Source: Gilvimarinus gilvus
GTDB taxonomy: Bacteria; Pseudomonadota; Gammaproteobacteria; Pseudomonadales; Cellvibrionaceae
Assembly: GCF_030518155.1 (NCBI RefSeq)
Contig: NZ_JAULRU010000569.1
Span: forward strand, 62,001-126,000
Length of the DNA: 64,000 nt
Direction: 5' to 3'
Position 1 is the first letter of the stretch. The number at the start of each line of letters is the position of its first letter. Positions 38,027 to 44,991 of this stretch are shown piece by piece. Made by a program: the position numbers and the translations under genes. The notes below the pieces were generated by a model, which was not told the origin of the DNA, did not search any database, and saw only the letters and a list, made by a program, of their open reading frames with translations.

Positions 38027-38989
38027 CTAACCACCCCTAATGAAAGTAGCGATATCGCACTTCTCGGGAACGCGTTCCACCCGTCCATGCAGGTTTTTAT
38101 CTTCGGCCACAAGCTCACCGCGAGAAGGCAAATCCTTGGGCAGCTTGATATTGTTAACCAAACCGAGATTAAGCAATGCGTTTAGCACCCACCACCCTGG
38201 GTCTGGCTCGTCTTTATACAAGCCAAGCATAGCGGACCCAGGATAAGCATGGTGGTTGTTATGCCACGCCTCGCCCATGGATAAAAGACCTACAATTCGA
38301 ATATTGTGCCCTTGAACAGCCGCCCCTTCAACGCGCCAGGTCCGCTGCCCATGATTATGGGCAAAGTAACCCACAAGCCAATGACCGCCAACGGAAACTA
38401 CGACTCGAACACAAACGCCCCATACCAACCAAGACAAACCGCCGAACACATAAAGAGGTAATGCAACAGTCAGCTGTTGCATCAACCAATATTTTTCCAG
38501 AAAAAGATAGAATCTATTGTTCAAGACTTCTGCTTCAACAGTAAACTCCGGCGGGTCCGCCAGCTCAAGGTCACAGTTAAGCTGCCACCATCCATCTTTG
38601 ATTATATTTGAGCCATGCAGCAGGAAGTCGTGACACTTTGTCTGCCTCTGAGCCCAATCTCGCAGGTCGTGTTGCTTCATCATACCGATAGGGCCTGCCA
38701 TTCCCACCAACACACCAAGATAAACAAAAATGTACTCCATCCATATCGGGCACTCATAAGACCTGTGAATCAGCAGTCTGTGCATTCCCAATGAATGGCC
38801 AAAACAAAGGGTAACGGCAGTAAGCAGAAGGAAAATCAAAAAACCAAGGAGACTAAAAACCAATGGTGCGATCAACAAAGTAGCGGCGAGATTGGCAAGA
38901 AACCATACAGATTTCAGCGGGCTCCACACAACTGTTCCTTCAAACGCGCTTTCCGCCCTACACGAACTTACTCTCCCTGTATCTTTCAT
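38027..38989 (-). CDS. Membrane fatty-acid (acyl-CoA) desaturase
   Basis: 320 residues with several hydrophobic segments and histidine boxes of the membrane di-iron desaturases: H-S-L-G-M-H (first), Q-H-D-L-R-D-W-A-Q-R-Q-x-K-C-H-D (a variant of the second, typical of one gammaproteobacterial branch) and H-N-N-H-H-A-Y-P (third). It should insert a double bond into an acyl chain using O2 and reduced ferredoxin or similar. A hydrophobic stretch FLANLAATLLIAPLVFSLLG opens the membrane part. It is the first recognisable gene below the cassette-like region, so it could itself be a cassette; that is not clear. Confidence 0.88.
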   Translation of the reverse strand: MKDTGRVSSCRAESAFEGTVVWSPLKSVWFLANLAATLLIAPLVFSLLGFLIFLLLTAVTLCFGHSLGMHRLLIHRSYECPIWMEYIFVYLGVLVGMAGPIGMMKQHDLRDWAQRQTKCHDFLLHGSNIIKDGWWQLNCDLELADPPEFTVEAEVLNNRFYLFLEKYWLMQQLTVALPLYVFGGLSWLVWGVCVRVVVSVGGHWLVGYFAHNHGQRTWRVEGAAVQGHNIRIVGLLSMGEAWHNNHHAYPGSAMLGLYKDEPDPGWWVLNALLNLGLVNNIKLPKDLPSRGELVAEDKNLHGRVERVPEKCDIATFIRGG

Positions 38990-39039
38990 GCTACCCCTAT
39001 GTAGTTAACCTTGCGTGTATTATAGCTTCCCATGGGCCA

Positions 39040-39122
39040 CTCTAACGATTAGAACGTATGCCCAAGGCAGAAAAAGGCATTGAAAGCAGCCTGTAATCAA
39101 CTTCGGCTTCATACATCATAGC
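39040..39122 (-). other. attC-like site 4 (weak)
   Basis: On the minus strand, about 81 nt from the stop codon of the 39116 gene to a right core GTTAGAG (6 of 7 to GTTRRRY). The left core is degenerate (AGCTATG), but the arms (ATGAAGCCGAAG and CTTGGGCATACG) can partly pair. Confidence 0.3.
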
Positions 39123-39772
39123 TTTTCATTCAATGTGCTTAATTTGATTATCTTTGTAAAACAAATTTCACTTGCTGTTAGCTCAACAACCTCAAAGTGC
39201 CTAAGATATTCAATTTCATAGTTATCAAATGCGCCTTCGGGAACGCATGCTTTAGTCGCTGATATAAGATCATCGCGATCGTACCTAGATGCATAGGGGT
39301 ACGGAGCGATAAAACGTAGATTATTACTAGTATTTGGCAATGGATAGACTTCATCTAGAAACCAATAACCATTCCACTCAATTAATTTCGTATAATACTT
39401 ATCATGGCCATCATACGTTTTATGATCACACCATTCACCGAGACTAAAGTACAACCAGCCATCGAATGAACTGACATCAGCGCCCTTATCGTGAGAAACT
39501 ATTGAAGCGTTAAATCTACCAAACCCACAGTTATTTGAAAAAACAAATGACTCGAGACCTTGCTCATCCAACTGGTTTACGTTATGCCGCTGCCAAGGTC
39601 GTAAATTTCCAGTTCTAGCACTACTGATACTCTTTCCACGACTTGTTTTTTCAATTACCGCGTGAAACTCTCGAGCTAGGCCATCACTTGAGAATTGATC
39701 AAATGGCTCAACCCTAGCGCAGCCTGCGATCAAGATTGTTAAAATTATGGGGAATTTCAGAATTATGCTCAC
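39116..39772 (-). CDS. Putative lipoprotein, unknown function
   Basis: 218 residues. The signal peptide ends in a lipobox (I-L-I-A-G-C, Cys18), then a soluble domain rich in Tyr, Asp and Phe with three further cysteines (NNCGF, EWCDH, KACVP). It is reminiscent of hypothetical proteins from integron cassettes but has no family I know. GTG start, only 4 nt after a candidate attC right core, as expected for a cassette gene. AT-rich compared with the core genome. Confidence 0.65.
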   Translation of the reverse strand: MSIILKFPIILTILIAGCARVEPFDQFSSDGLAREFHAVIEKTSRGKSISSARTGNLRPWQRHNVNQLDEQGLESFVFSNNCGFGRFNASIVSHDKGADVSSFDGWLYFSLGEWCDHKTYDGHDKYYTKLIEWNGYWFLDEVYPLPNTSNNLRFIAPYPYASRYDRDDLISATKACVPEGAFDNYEIEYLRHFEVVELTASEICFTKIIKLSTLNEKL

Positions 39773-39776
39773 TGTT

Positions 39777-39855
39777 CGTCAACGCCGCAATGTGCGATCT
39801 TCAAAAGTGAAGGCGAAGCCGGAGATTACAAAATTCCGAACCAGGCTTGCTAGGG
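39777..39855 (-). other. attC-like site 3 (weak)
   Basis: 79 nt between the stop codon of the 39850 gene (left core CCCTAGC overlapping TAG) and GTTGACG just before the next GTG start. Spacing and position fit attC, but the arm pairing is poor, so it is listed mainly because it repeats the pattern of the stronger sites. Confidence 0.3.
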
Positions 39856-40974
39856 TACACTGGTTAACTTTTGCCATATATTCAAATCTTCTACTTCGTC
39901 GGTAAATTCGGCTAAAGAAAACAAACCAACGCATGCTTTTGCACCTTTTTCTTCAAGAGTTCCTTCAGCAAGCTTTTTAGCGAGAATTATCGAGGGAATT
40001 GTCGGAATTTTAGGGCCATCTCCGTCTTCAGCAACTAAGTCCCAGCGCAATACCTTTGGATTACCATTGACGTCCGTGCCGCTCATCTGAATATACATAC
40101 CACCAATATCTGTACCTAGCGTTTGAACCCAGCAACTCATTTTAGTAATAATACGGGAATAACGAGATAAATTACTGACCAGTCTAAATCTAGCAGACCA
40201 TGACAACAGCCATAAACCAATATGCAATGCACCTATTTCTAGGCCAGCGTAAAATTTAATTGTTCTTAACCCTGGGTAACGACTGTGGAAAAGCTCTAAG
40301 TCTGGAATGTCGCAATTAGCCAACCACCTTTTCCCGATCGGGCAAGGGAATGTTTGTTTATGCACCTCTTGCCATCCATATACATCATCCCACGAACCAC
40401 CTTGCCATCGTTTAAATGGACGGCCAGTATAGCTCAAAATTGCTTTTACAGTAGCTTCTCCTCTATCCGCTTGGTTCCCTGGCGCAATACCATACTCAAT
40501 TTCTTTTAGTTCGCGGAAAGCTGAAAGAAACTCATCAACCACTGAGGACGAGAGCCCTGGAACGCTACTTGCGCCAGTTACAGCAAGGACATTATTTTGC
40601 TTAGCTTTAATATTCAACTTTTCAAACCCATTAACAAAGCTTCGTCCGTCAGCAAGATCAATATAGTTGATTCCAGATTCAATACATGCTTCGGCCACAC
40701 TATAACTCTGCCCTTGGAATGGTCCGCACGAATGAATAACTAATTTTTCGCCAGTATCTGCAATATTCTTGCATAGATTACTTTCGGATATGTCTAGTTT
40801 GACAGCATCAATCGTAGATCCAGTTTCGTGTGACATTATTCTAGCGAAGTCTTCTGCTTTTTGTTTATCTCGCCCTGCTACTATCACCCTAATTCCAGAA
40901 TGTTTAGCTAGTTTCTCACTGATTTTACCTCCAAAATTACCGTAACCTCCCAGCACCAATATTGGATATTTCAC
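39850..40974 (-). CDS. Saccharopine dehydrogenase-like NAD(P)-binding protein
   Basis: 374 residues with an N-terminal Rossmann motif (L-V-L-G-G-Y-G-N-F-G-G-K) and the saccharopine-reductase-type continuation: V-I-H-S-C-G-P-F-Q-G-Q-S-Y, A-C-I-E-S-G-I-N-Y-I-D-L-A-D-G-R and V-T-G-A-S-S-V-P-G-L-S. The C-terminal half (about 175-374) is less conserved. Related proteins are poorly characterised trans-acting reductases; lysine metabolism is not implied. The gene lies between attC-like sites 2 and 3, so it may be a mobile cassette. It starts 44 nt after the right core of site 2. Confidence 0.85.
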   Translation of the reverse strand: MKYPILVLGGYGNFGGKISEKLAKHSGIRVIVAGRDKQKAEDFARIMSHETGSTIDAVKLDISESNLCKNIADTGEKLVIHSCGPFQGQSYSVAEACIESGINYIDLADGRSFVNGFEKLNIKAKQNNVLAVTGASSVPGLSSSVVDEFLSAFRELKEIEYGIAPGNQADRGEATVKAILSYTGRPFKRWQGGSWDDVYGWQEVHKQTFPCPIGKRWLANCDIPDLELFHSRYPGLRTIKFYAGLEIGALHIGLWLLSWSARFRLVSNLSRYSRIITKMSCWVQTLGTDIGGMYIQMSGTDVNGNPKVLRWDLVAEDGDGPKIPTIPSIILAKKLAEGTLEEKGAKACVGLFSLAEFTDEVEDLNIWQKLTSVP

Positions 40975-41017
40975 GAATTAAGTCCTTTTCTAGCACAAGG
41001 GTACGTCATAATTCTTC

Positions 41018-41098
41018 ACCTAATGTTCAGCTCATGGGTGCGAGTTTACGAGCGTCCCGCCGACGCTTTCGAAGGTGTAACTGTGCAGTTTGTTAGCT
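41018..41098 (-). other. attC-like site 2 (moderate)
   Basis: 81 nt on the minus strand, beginning AGCTAACAAACTG right after the TAG stop of the 41099 gene and ending CTGAACATTAGGT. Cores AGCTAAC and ATTAGGT are complementary at 5 of 7 positions, and a central AGCGTC/GACGCT hairpin is strong. The right core departs from GTTRRRY at the first base. Confidence 0.45.
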
Positions 41099-41338
41099 CT
41101 AAATGTTACACCCACCAATAATTTTCACAAAAACAAACAAAGTGCTGGCAGCTATGGCTATTATCGCAATCACCACAAGTGAACGATTTTCAAACTTATT
41201 ATTGACACGCTCTAATAGATTTTCACCTAGAAAGCTTTGGTATTCTTGGTGAATTTTTCTAGTAGCTATTGAGAGTTCTTTTAGTTGTGATTTGAGAAAG
41301 TATGCTCCTAGCCATTTCAATATACTTACTATCGACAA
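41099..41338 (-). CDS. Possible small membrane protein (start uncertain)
   Basis: Up to 79 residues from a TTG, overlapping the upstream 110-residue frame by 80 nt. The C-terminal part has a clear transmembrane helix (SLVVIAIIAIAASTLFVFVK) preceded by a charged helix (ATRKIHQEYQSF, ENLLERVNNKFENR). The long overlap suggests that the true start is further in, but no ATG is present. It ends directly at the left core of attC-like site 2, which supports a cassette gene. No family recognised. Confidence 0.45.
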   Translation of the reverse strand: MSIVSILKWLGAYFLKSQLKELSIATRKIHQEYQSFLGENLLERVNNKFENRSLVVIAIIAIAASTLFVFVKIIGGCNI

Positions 41339-41591
41339 CTCCCTTATTGCTAGGAAAGTAGATTTCCAGCTCCTCTCCGTTCACTTCAACTGACTTGAAG
41401 CAACCCCCCTGAACCTCTTGAATTTCAGCCGCTTCAAATATCTTTGAGAGCTCTACCGAATTGTATCTATCCCTTGGAAAATTGTTCATGCTATTTGGTA
41501 GTAAAGTTAAGCCGCCAGCAGGGCCCGAGAAACCAAAGCGAAGCAGCGGTTTTTGGTCCCTCTGGTTGGACGTGCTATCTTTGACTATCAA
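41259..41591 (-). CDS. Hypothetical protein, up to 110 aa (cassette-like region)
   Basis: A soluble protein of plausible composition with G-G-C-F-K-S-V-E-V-N-G-E-E-L-E-I-Y-F in its middle and a helical end (Y-I-E-M-A-R-S-I-L-S-Q-I). It overlaps the preceding gene by 17 bp. The start may be later, as at M-N-N-F-P-R-D-R-Y. I know no family. Located between attC-like sites 1 and 2. Confidence 0.5.
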   Translation of the reverse strand: MIVKDSTSNQRDQKPLLRFGFSGPAGGLTLLPNSMNNFPRDRYNSVELSKIFEAAEIQEVQGGCFKSVEVNGEELEIYFPSNKGVVDSKYIEMARSILSQITTKRTLNSY

Positions 41592-41937
41592 ATTTCTCCA
41601 TTGAGCGTATCAAAGCCCAATGCCCCCAGTCTTCGGCCACACCATTGAAACTAGTATCGACCTCACCACCCCACTCAGGATGGGTTTCTACAGCTGTGAC
41701 TAGTTCTCTATATTCTTCATTGCTCAACTTGAAGGGAGACCAAAGCAAGTTAAAGTTTCTGTTACTGACAATACTGCCCTCATTGAACATTTCATTGAGA
41801 ATTTCAATCGGGGGTAGGACTCCAAAATAGCAAGCTTTTTCTACAAAAAGCACATACCCCAATGGCTCTAGAAATGGGCCTTCTTCAGGGCCAAGCCCAT
41901 CTTCAGTTAAAGGTACTCTGCGGTATTCAATATTCAT
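41575..41937 (-). CDS. Hypothetical protein, about 120 aa (cassette-like region)
   Basis: The longer frame to 42006 runs through the attC-like site, so the ATG at 41937 (MNIEYRRVPLTEDGLGPEEG) is chosen; it lies 6 nt after the right core. The protein is acidic and soluble, with L-G-Y-V-L-F-V-E-K-A-C-Y-F-G and E-D-W-G-H-W-A-L-I-R-S-M-E-K. Unknown function; a small stand-alone domain is typical of integron cassettes. Confidence 0.6.
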   Translation of the reverse strand: MNIEYRRVPLTEDGLGPEEGPFLEPLGYVLFVEKACYFGVLPPIEILNEMFNEGSIVSNRNFNLLWSPFKLSNEEYRELVTAVETHPEWGGEVDTSFNGVAEDWGHWALIRSMEKFDSQR

Positions 41938-41943
41938 GACGGT

Positions 41944-42024
41944 AGATAACGCCCCAAGCCGGGGCATATTTTGCGTTTTGAGCGCAGCGAAGCAAATATG
42001 TCCCACTACCTTGGATTGTTAACT
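41944..42024 (-). other. attC site candidate 1 (strong)
   Basis: 81 nt on the minus strand. The left core AGTTAAC overlaps the stop of the upstream gene and the right core GTTATCT lies 6 nt before the next ATG. The arms form an extended imperfect palindrome: TCCAAGGTAGTGGGACATAT pairs with ATATGCCCCGGCTTGGGG, and TTTGC/GCAAA closes an inner loop TTCGCTGCGCTCAAAAC. This combination of size, cores, unpaired bases and position is the attC signature. Confidence 0.65.
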
Positions 42025-42471
42025 GTTTGGCCACAAATACCCTCGCGCCAAGTACAAGAAGTGAACCGTAACCAATACAGGTGGCAAAAAAATTAAGCTA
42101 AAACCTTTTGGCTCGAAGCCTAGAAGCACTGTAGCGATAGACACCGCCAGTAACCCACAAACAACAAAGCCAGTTAGCCTGCGCGGTGTAGTGACCCGAG
42201 AGTGTGGCTCGATAACTTTAACTGCTAATTGAAGCATACCCCATAAACCAATTCCGCCCAAGGCAACAGCCAGGACAGAAACTGCCATTTCAATTTCCCC
42301 GCCTGTAACGAAACCGAGGAAGAGAAACGGGCTCATGATCAGACCGAGAACCCACATATAGATAGGAAGTCCAAAGCCAATTATGGTCTCAATAATCAAC
42401 GCAATTTTGCGAATTACTCTCATACGGGGATACAAGTTAGCATTTTTAAATAGAGCTCGCGCGTTATCCAT
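42019..42471 (-). CDS. Hypothetical inner-membrane protein, about 150 aa
   Basis: From ATG 42471 (MDNARALFKNANLYPRMRVI), with about four hydrophobic segments: IIETIIGFGLPIYMWVLGLI, P-F-L-F-L-G-F-V-T plus V-S-V-L-A-V-A-L-G-G-I-G-L-W-G-M, V-V-C-G-L-L-A-V-S-I-A-T-V-L-L, and L-I-F-L-P-P-V-L-V-T-V-H-F-L-Y. No family recognised. Its stop overlaps attC candidate 1, marking it as the head cassette gene seen here. Upstream, a TAACAAATCAATG...CATTG stretch might be a degenerate site, but the pairing is short. Confidence 0.6.
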   Translation of the reverse strand: MDNARALFKNANLYPRMRVIRKIALIIETIIGFGLPIYMWVLGLIMSPFLFLGFVTGGEIEMAVSVLAVALGGIGLWGMLQLAVKVIEPHSRVTTPRRLTGFVVCGLLAVSIATVLLGFEPKGFSLIFLPPVLVTVHFLYLARGYLWPNS

Positions 42472-42831
42472 CCCCGAAACGACAAGAAGACAATGGCGCA
42501 AGGCATTGATTTGTTATAACTTTAGTTGTTTATTTTCGTTCCGGAAGGGAGAAACAAAGCGTCTATGCGCGTTATCATGCATACAAAGGTCTCGCTATCT
42601 AACCTTCCGAGCTGGTTAAGTATTTGATACTAAAGTAATTTCAATGTATTGAAAACAGCAAAGCGTGCGTGAATTTGTGGAATAGCGTGCGTAGCCAGTA
42701 CCAGCGCTTCAATATACCTGTATATCCATGTTCTTCAAAATAGCATTTTCGCGCCATTATTTTCAGATGAATAGGCACAACCGAAATTGAATCGCTTTGC
42801 GCTCGGCGCTTGATAGCTGACTGGAAAAGAA

Positions 42832-42897
42832 AGTCTTACGTCCGACGCCTGATGGAAATAGAAAGTCTGAGGTCAGACGCCTGATGTCTGACGTTTA
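42832..42897. repeat. GTCTGAC-type dispersed repeat cluster 2
   Basis: Two degenerate units of about 32 nt: GAAAGTCTTACGTCCGACGC with CTGATGGAAATA, then GAAAGTCTGAGGTCAGACGC with CTGATGTCTGACG. AGTCTGAGGTCAGAC is a near-palindrome. The same motif family occurs after rapA and at 43153-43182. Confidence 0.55.
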
Positions 42898-42905
42898 AGA
42901 GCATT

Positions 42906-43142
42906 GAGCTACGGAGTGCCCTCACCCCATGCCACTGAGCCGAGTGGAGATTGAATTTGGTGGGTAAGCTCGCATGGACGCGAGCGCAAGTATCGTCAGG
43001 CCAGGGAGGGCCTGTCGATACGACCCTCCAAATTCAATAGGAGCGAGGGAACCCGAAGGGCCAGTTGCGGGGCGCGCCTTTTGGTTACTTTTCGTCGCGT
43101 CACGAAAAGTCACTCGCCTGCTGGGCGAAATCCGGTAAAAAG
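42906..43142 (+). repeat. Long dispersed repeat, copy R4
   Basis: Opens GAGCTACGGAG and continues ACTGAGCCGAGTGGAG, GGTGGGTAAGC, GCGCAAGTATCGTCAGG, CTGTCGATACGACCC, GGAGCGAGGGAACCC, TTTTGGTTACTTTTCG and CGAAAAGTCACTCGCC. The GGTTACTTTTCGTCGCG... CGAAAAGT hairpin is the most conserved part. The same layout as R2. Confidence 0.75.
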
Positions 43143-43152
43143 GTTGAAACAC

Positions 43153-43182
43153 AGCCTGATGTCAGACGTCTGAGGACGGACG
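43153..43182. repeat. GTCTGAC-type dispersed repeat, copy 3
   Basis: AGCCTGATGTCAGACGTCTGA followed by GGACGGACG, containing the perfect palindrome TCAGACGTCTGA. It lies just after repeat R4 and before the hairpin downstream of sthA. Confidence 0.5.
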
Positions 43183-43184
43183 AA

Positions 43185-43201
43185 CGGCCCCAAAGGGGCC
43201 G
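43185..43201 (-). terminator. Hairpin downstream of sthA
   Basis: CGGCCCC AAA GGGGCCG, a perfect 7-bp stem with a 3-nt loop, 13 nt after the sthA stop. Downstream on the minus strand is TTCGTCC, so it lacks a T-tract and may stabilise the mRNA end more than terminate. Confidence 0.45.
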
Positions 43202-43213
43202 CCACAAAACAGA

Positions 43214-44614
43214 TTACCGACGATTAATCCGATTCGTCCCATCCAACGCCGCCAGGCGATACGCCTCTGCCATGGTCGGGTAGTTAAACGTGGTATTCAA
43301 AAAGAAATTAATATTATTGGCCTCTCCGGGTTGCGACATAATCGCCTGACCGATATGGACAATCTCCGCCGCCTCGGCGCCAAAACAGTGAACACCCAGT
43401 AGTTGACCGGTGTCGACATGGAACAACAGTTTCAGCATACCTACATCTTCACTGCTGATTTGACCACGCGCTGTGTTCTTAAACAGACAGCGACCCACTT
43501 CGTAGGGCACCTTGGCCTCGGTCAGCTCGCTTTCGGTTTTACCCACAGAGCTGATTTCGGGCAAGGTATAAATACCGGTAGGTACTTCGGAGACTTCCGC
43601 ACACTCTTTGCCGAGAATAATCGCCGCTAATGCCCTGCCCTGATCGAATGACGCACTCGCCAGACTGGGCCAACCCACCACATCACCCACGGCGTAAATG
43701 TTTTCCACGTCCGTTTGATACTGACTGTTAACCTTTAGGTTACCGCGATGGTCTGGTTCTAAGCCAATGGCTTCAAGATTTAACTTGTCGGTGTTGCCGC
43801 TGCGGCCGTTGCACCAAAGCACAGCATCGGCAGTAATACGCTTGCCAGACTCCAAATATACGGTGACGCCGTGGTCATTAGCTTCAATTTTTGTGTATGT
43901 TTCGCTGTGGCGCACCCGAACACCGTTATCGCGCAGGTGATAACTCAAAGCGTCGGAGATTTCATCGTCGAGAAACGATAGCAGTCGGTCGCGACTGTTG
44001 ATTAGATCAACCTTTACCCCAAGCCCAGAGAAGATAGAGGCGTACTCACAGCCAATCACACCGGCACCGTAAATAATCAGGTGGCGCGGAGTGTGCTGCA
44101 TATCCAACACCGAGTCGGAATCGTAAATACGCGGATGGTTAAAATCGATATCGGTTGGCTGATACGGTCGCGAACCGGTCGCGATAATGACTTTATCCGC
44201 GGTAACGATTTCTTCGCGCGCGCCTTCGAGCAAATCAATGGCAACGGTATGCGCGTCCAAAAAGCGGGCAAACCCTGAATAGAGCTTAACCCGATTGCGA
44301 ATGTAAAAATCGGTATGCAATTCAACTTGCTTAGGAATAACCGCATTGGCCGAGGCCAACACCCGGGGGTAGGTTAAGCGCCAGGTTTCGCCGATCTCGC
44401 GAAACAGGGTGCTGGTTTTAAATTGTATGATTTGCTTAACCATATGGCGCAGCGACTTGGACGGAATCGTACCCTTGTGAGCGCAGTTGCCACCCACCAA
44501 AGAACGCCCCTCAATAACCGCAACACGTTTGCCGGCCTTGGCCGATGCCATGGCTGCACTCTCGCCCGCAGGCCCTGATCCAATAATCAGTACATCAAAG
44601 GTATATTGTGACAC
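43214..44614 (-). CDS. sthA: Soluble pyridine nucleotide transhydrogenase SthA
   Basis: 466 residues, exactly the E. coli length. This FAD enzyme interconverts NADPH+NAD and NADP+NADH in the cytoplasm. The FAD motif [12 protein letters not shown] is followed by [16 protein letters not shown], where the second redox cysteine of the lipoamide dehydrogenase family is absent, as expected for SthA. A second Rossmann motif ([13 protein letters not shown]) and Y-A-V-G-D-V-V-G-W are present. GTG start with AAGGGG. It lies downstream of nqrM and may be its own unit. Confidence 0.96.
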   Translation of the reverse strand: MSQYTFDVLIIGSGPAGESAAMASAKAGKRVAVIEGRSLVGGNCAHKGTIPSKSLRHMVKQIIQFKTSTLFREIGETWRLTYPRVLASANAVIPKQVELHTDFYIRNRVKLYSGFARFLDAHTVAIDLLEGAREEIVTADKVIIATGSRPYQPTDIDFNHPRIYDSDSVLDMQHTPRHLIIYGAGVIGCEYASIFSGLGVKVDLINSRDRLLSFLDDEISDALSYHLRDNGVRVRHSETYTKIEANDHGVTVYLESGKRITADAVLWCNGRSGNTDKLNLEAIGLEPDHRGNLKVNSQYQTDVENIYAVGDVVGWPSLASASFDQGRALAAIILGKECAEVSEVPTGIYTLPEISSVGKTESELTEAKVPYEVGRCLFKNTARGQISSEDVGMLKLLFHVDTGQLLGVHCFGAEAAEIVHIGQAIMSQPGEANNINFFLNTTFNYPTMAEAYRLAALDGTNRINRR

Positions 44615-44710
44615 TCGCTATCCCCTTCCTGAAATGCGTTGTTAAACGCGGTGAGCTCTCGTCTCTTTGTGCGCAGTGGTTGTTGCACCGAGCTGCCCCC
44701 AGCCTTCGGT

Positions 44711-44956
44711 TCACTGCTTTTTATTGGCCATAGCATCCACAGCCAAGTTGCTGTCCCCAGACGCTTCGCCGTTTTTGATTTCTTCGCATTTTTTCTCGTC
44801 GCCACCGCACAACTCGCAGGTGTAATCTTTCTCACCCAGAGCGTCACCAACACCACCGCAGGAGCCGGCCAGGGGTTTGCGACCAAATATTACGCCAATA
44901 GCCATGGCGGTAATCACCAATAGCATGGCAAAGAATGCAACTAAAAATGTACCCAT
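44711..44956 (-). CDS. nqrM: (Na+)-NQR maturation protein NqrM
   Basis: 81 residues with an N-terminal membrane helix (FLVAFFAMLLVITAMAIGVI, then F-G-R-K-P-L-A-G-S-C-G-G) and a cluster of cysteines (S-C-G-G, Y-T-C-E-L-C-G-G, K-K-C-E-E). NqrM delivers iron for the Fe centre between NqrD and NqrE (known for Vibrio). It sits after apbE, the usual place. GAGGTG lies 6 nt before the ATG. Confidence 0.93.
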   Translation of the reverse strand: MGTFLVAFFAMLLVITAMAIGVIFGRKPLAGSCGGVGDALGEKDYTCELCGGDEKKCEEIKNGEASGDSNLAVDAMANKKQ

Positions 44957-44991
44957 ATGAGCACCTCTACTGAACGCTCGTCCGGAGTCGA

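Larger units (their letters stand above)
42472..43213. other. Repeat-rich spacer between the cassette-like region and sthA
   Basis: About 740 bases without a supported gene. It contains GTCTGAC-type repeats (42832-42897 and 43153-43182), long repeat copy R4 (42906-43142) and the hairpin after sthA. The remaining 350 bases on the left show nothing else recognisable. Confidence 0.5.

Noticed and set aside
38027-38989. Desaturase counted as a cassette of the array
   Set aside because: It follows attC-like site 4, but its own downstream spacer shows no attC features, so the cassette boundary cannot be supported there.
42832-42897. CRISPR array
   Set aside because: Only two degenerate units without distinct spacers, the repeats are palindromic and irregular, and no cas genes lie nearby.
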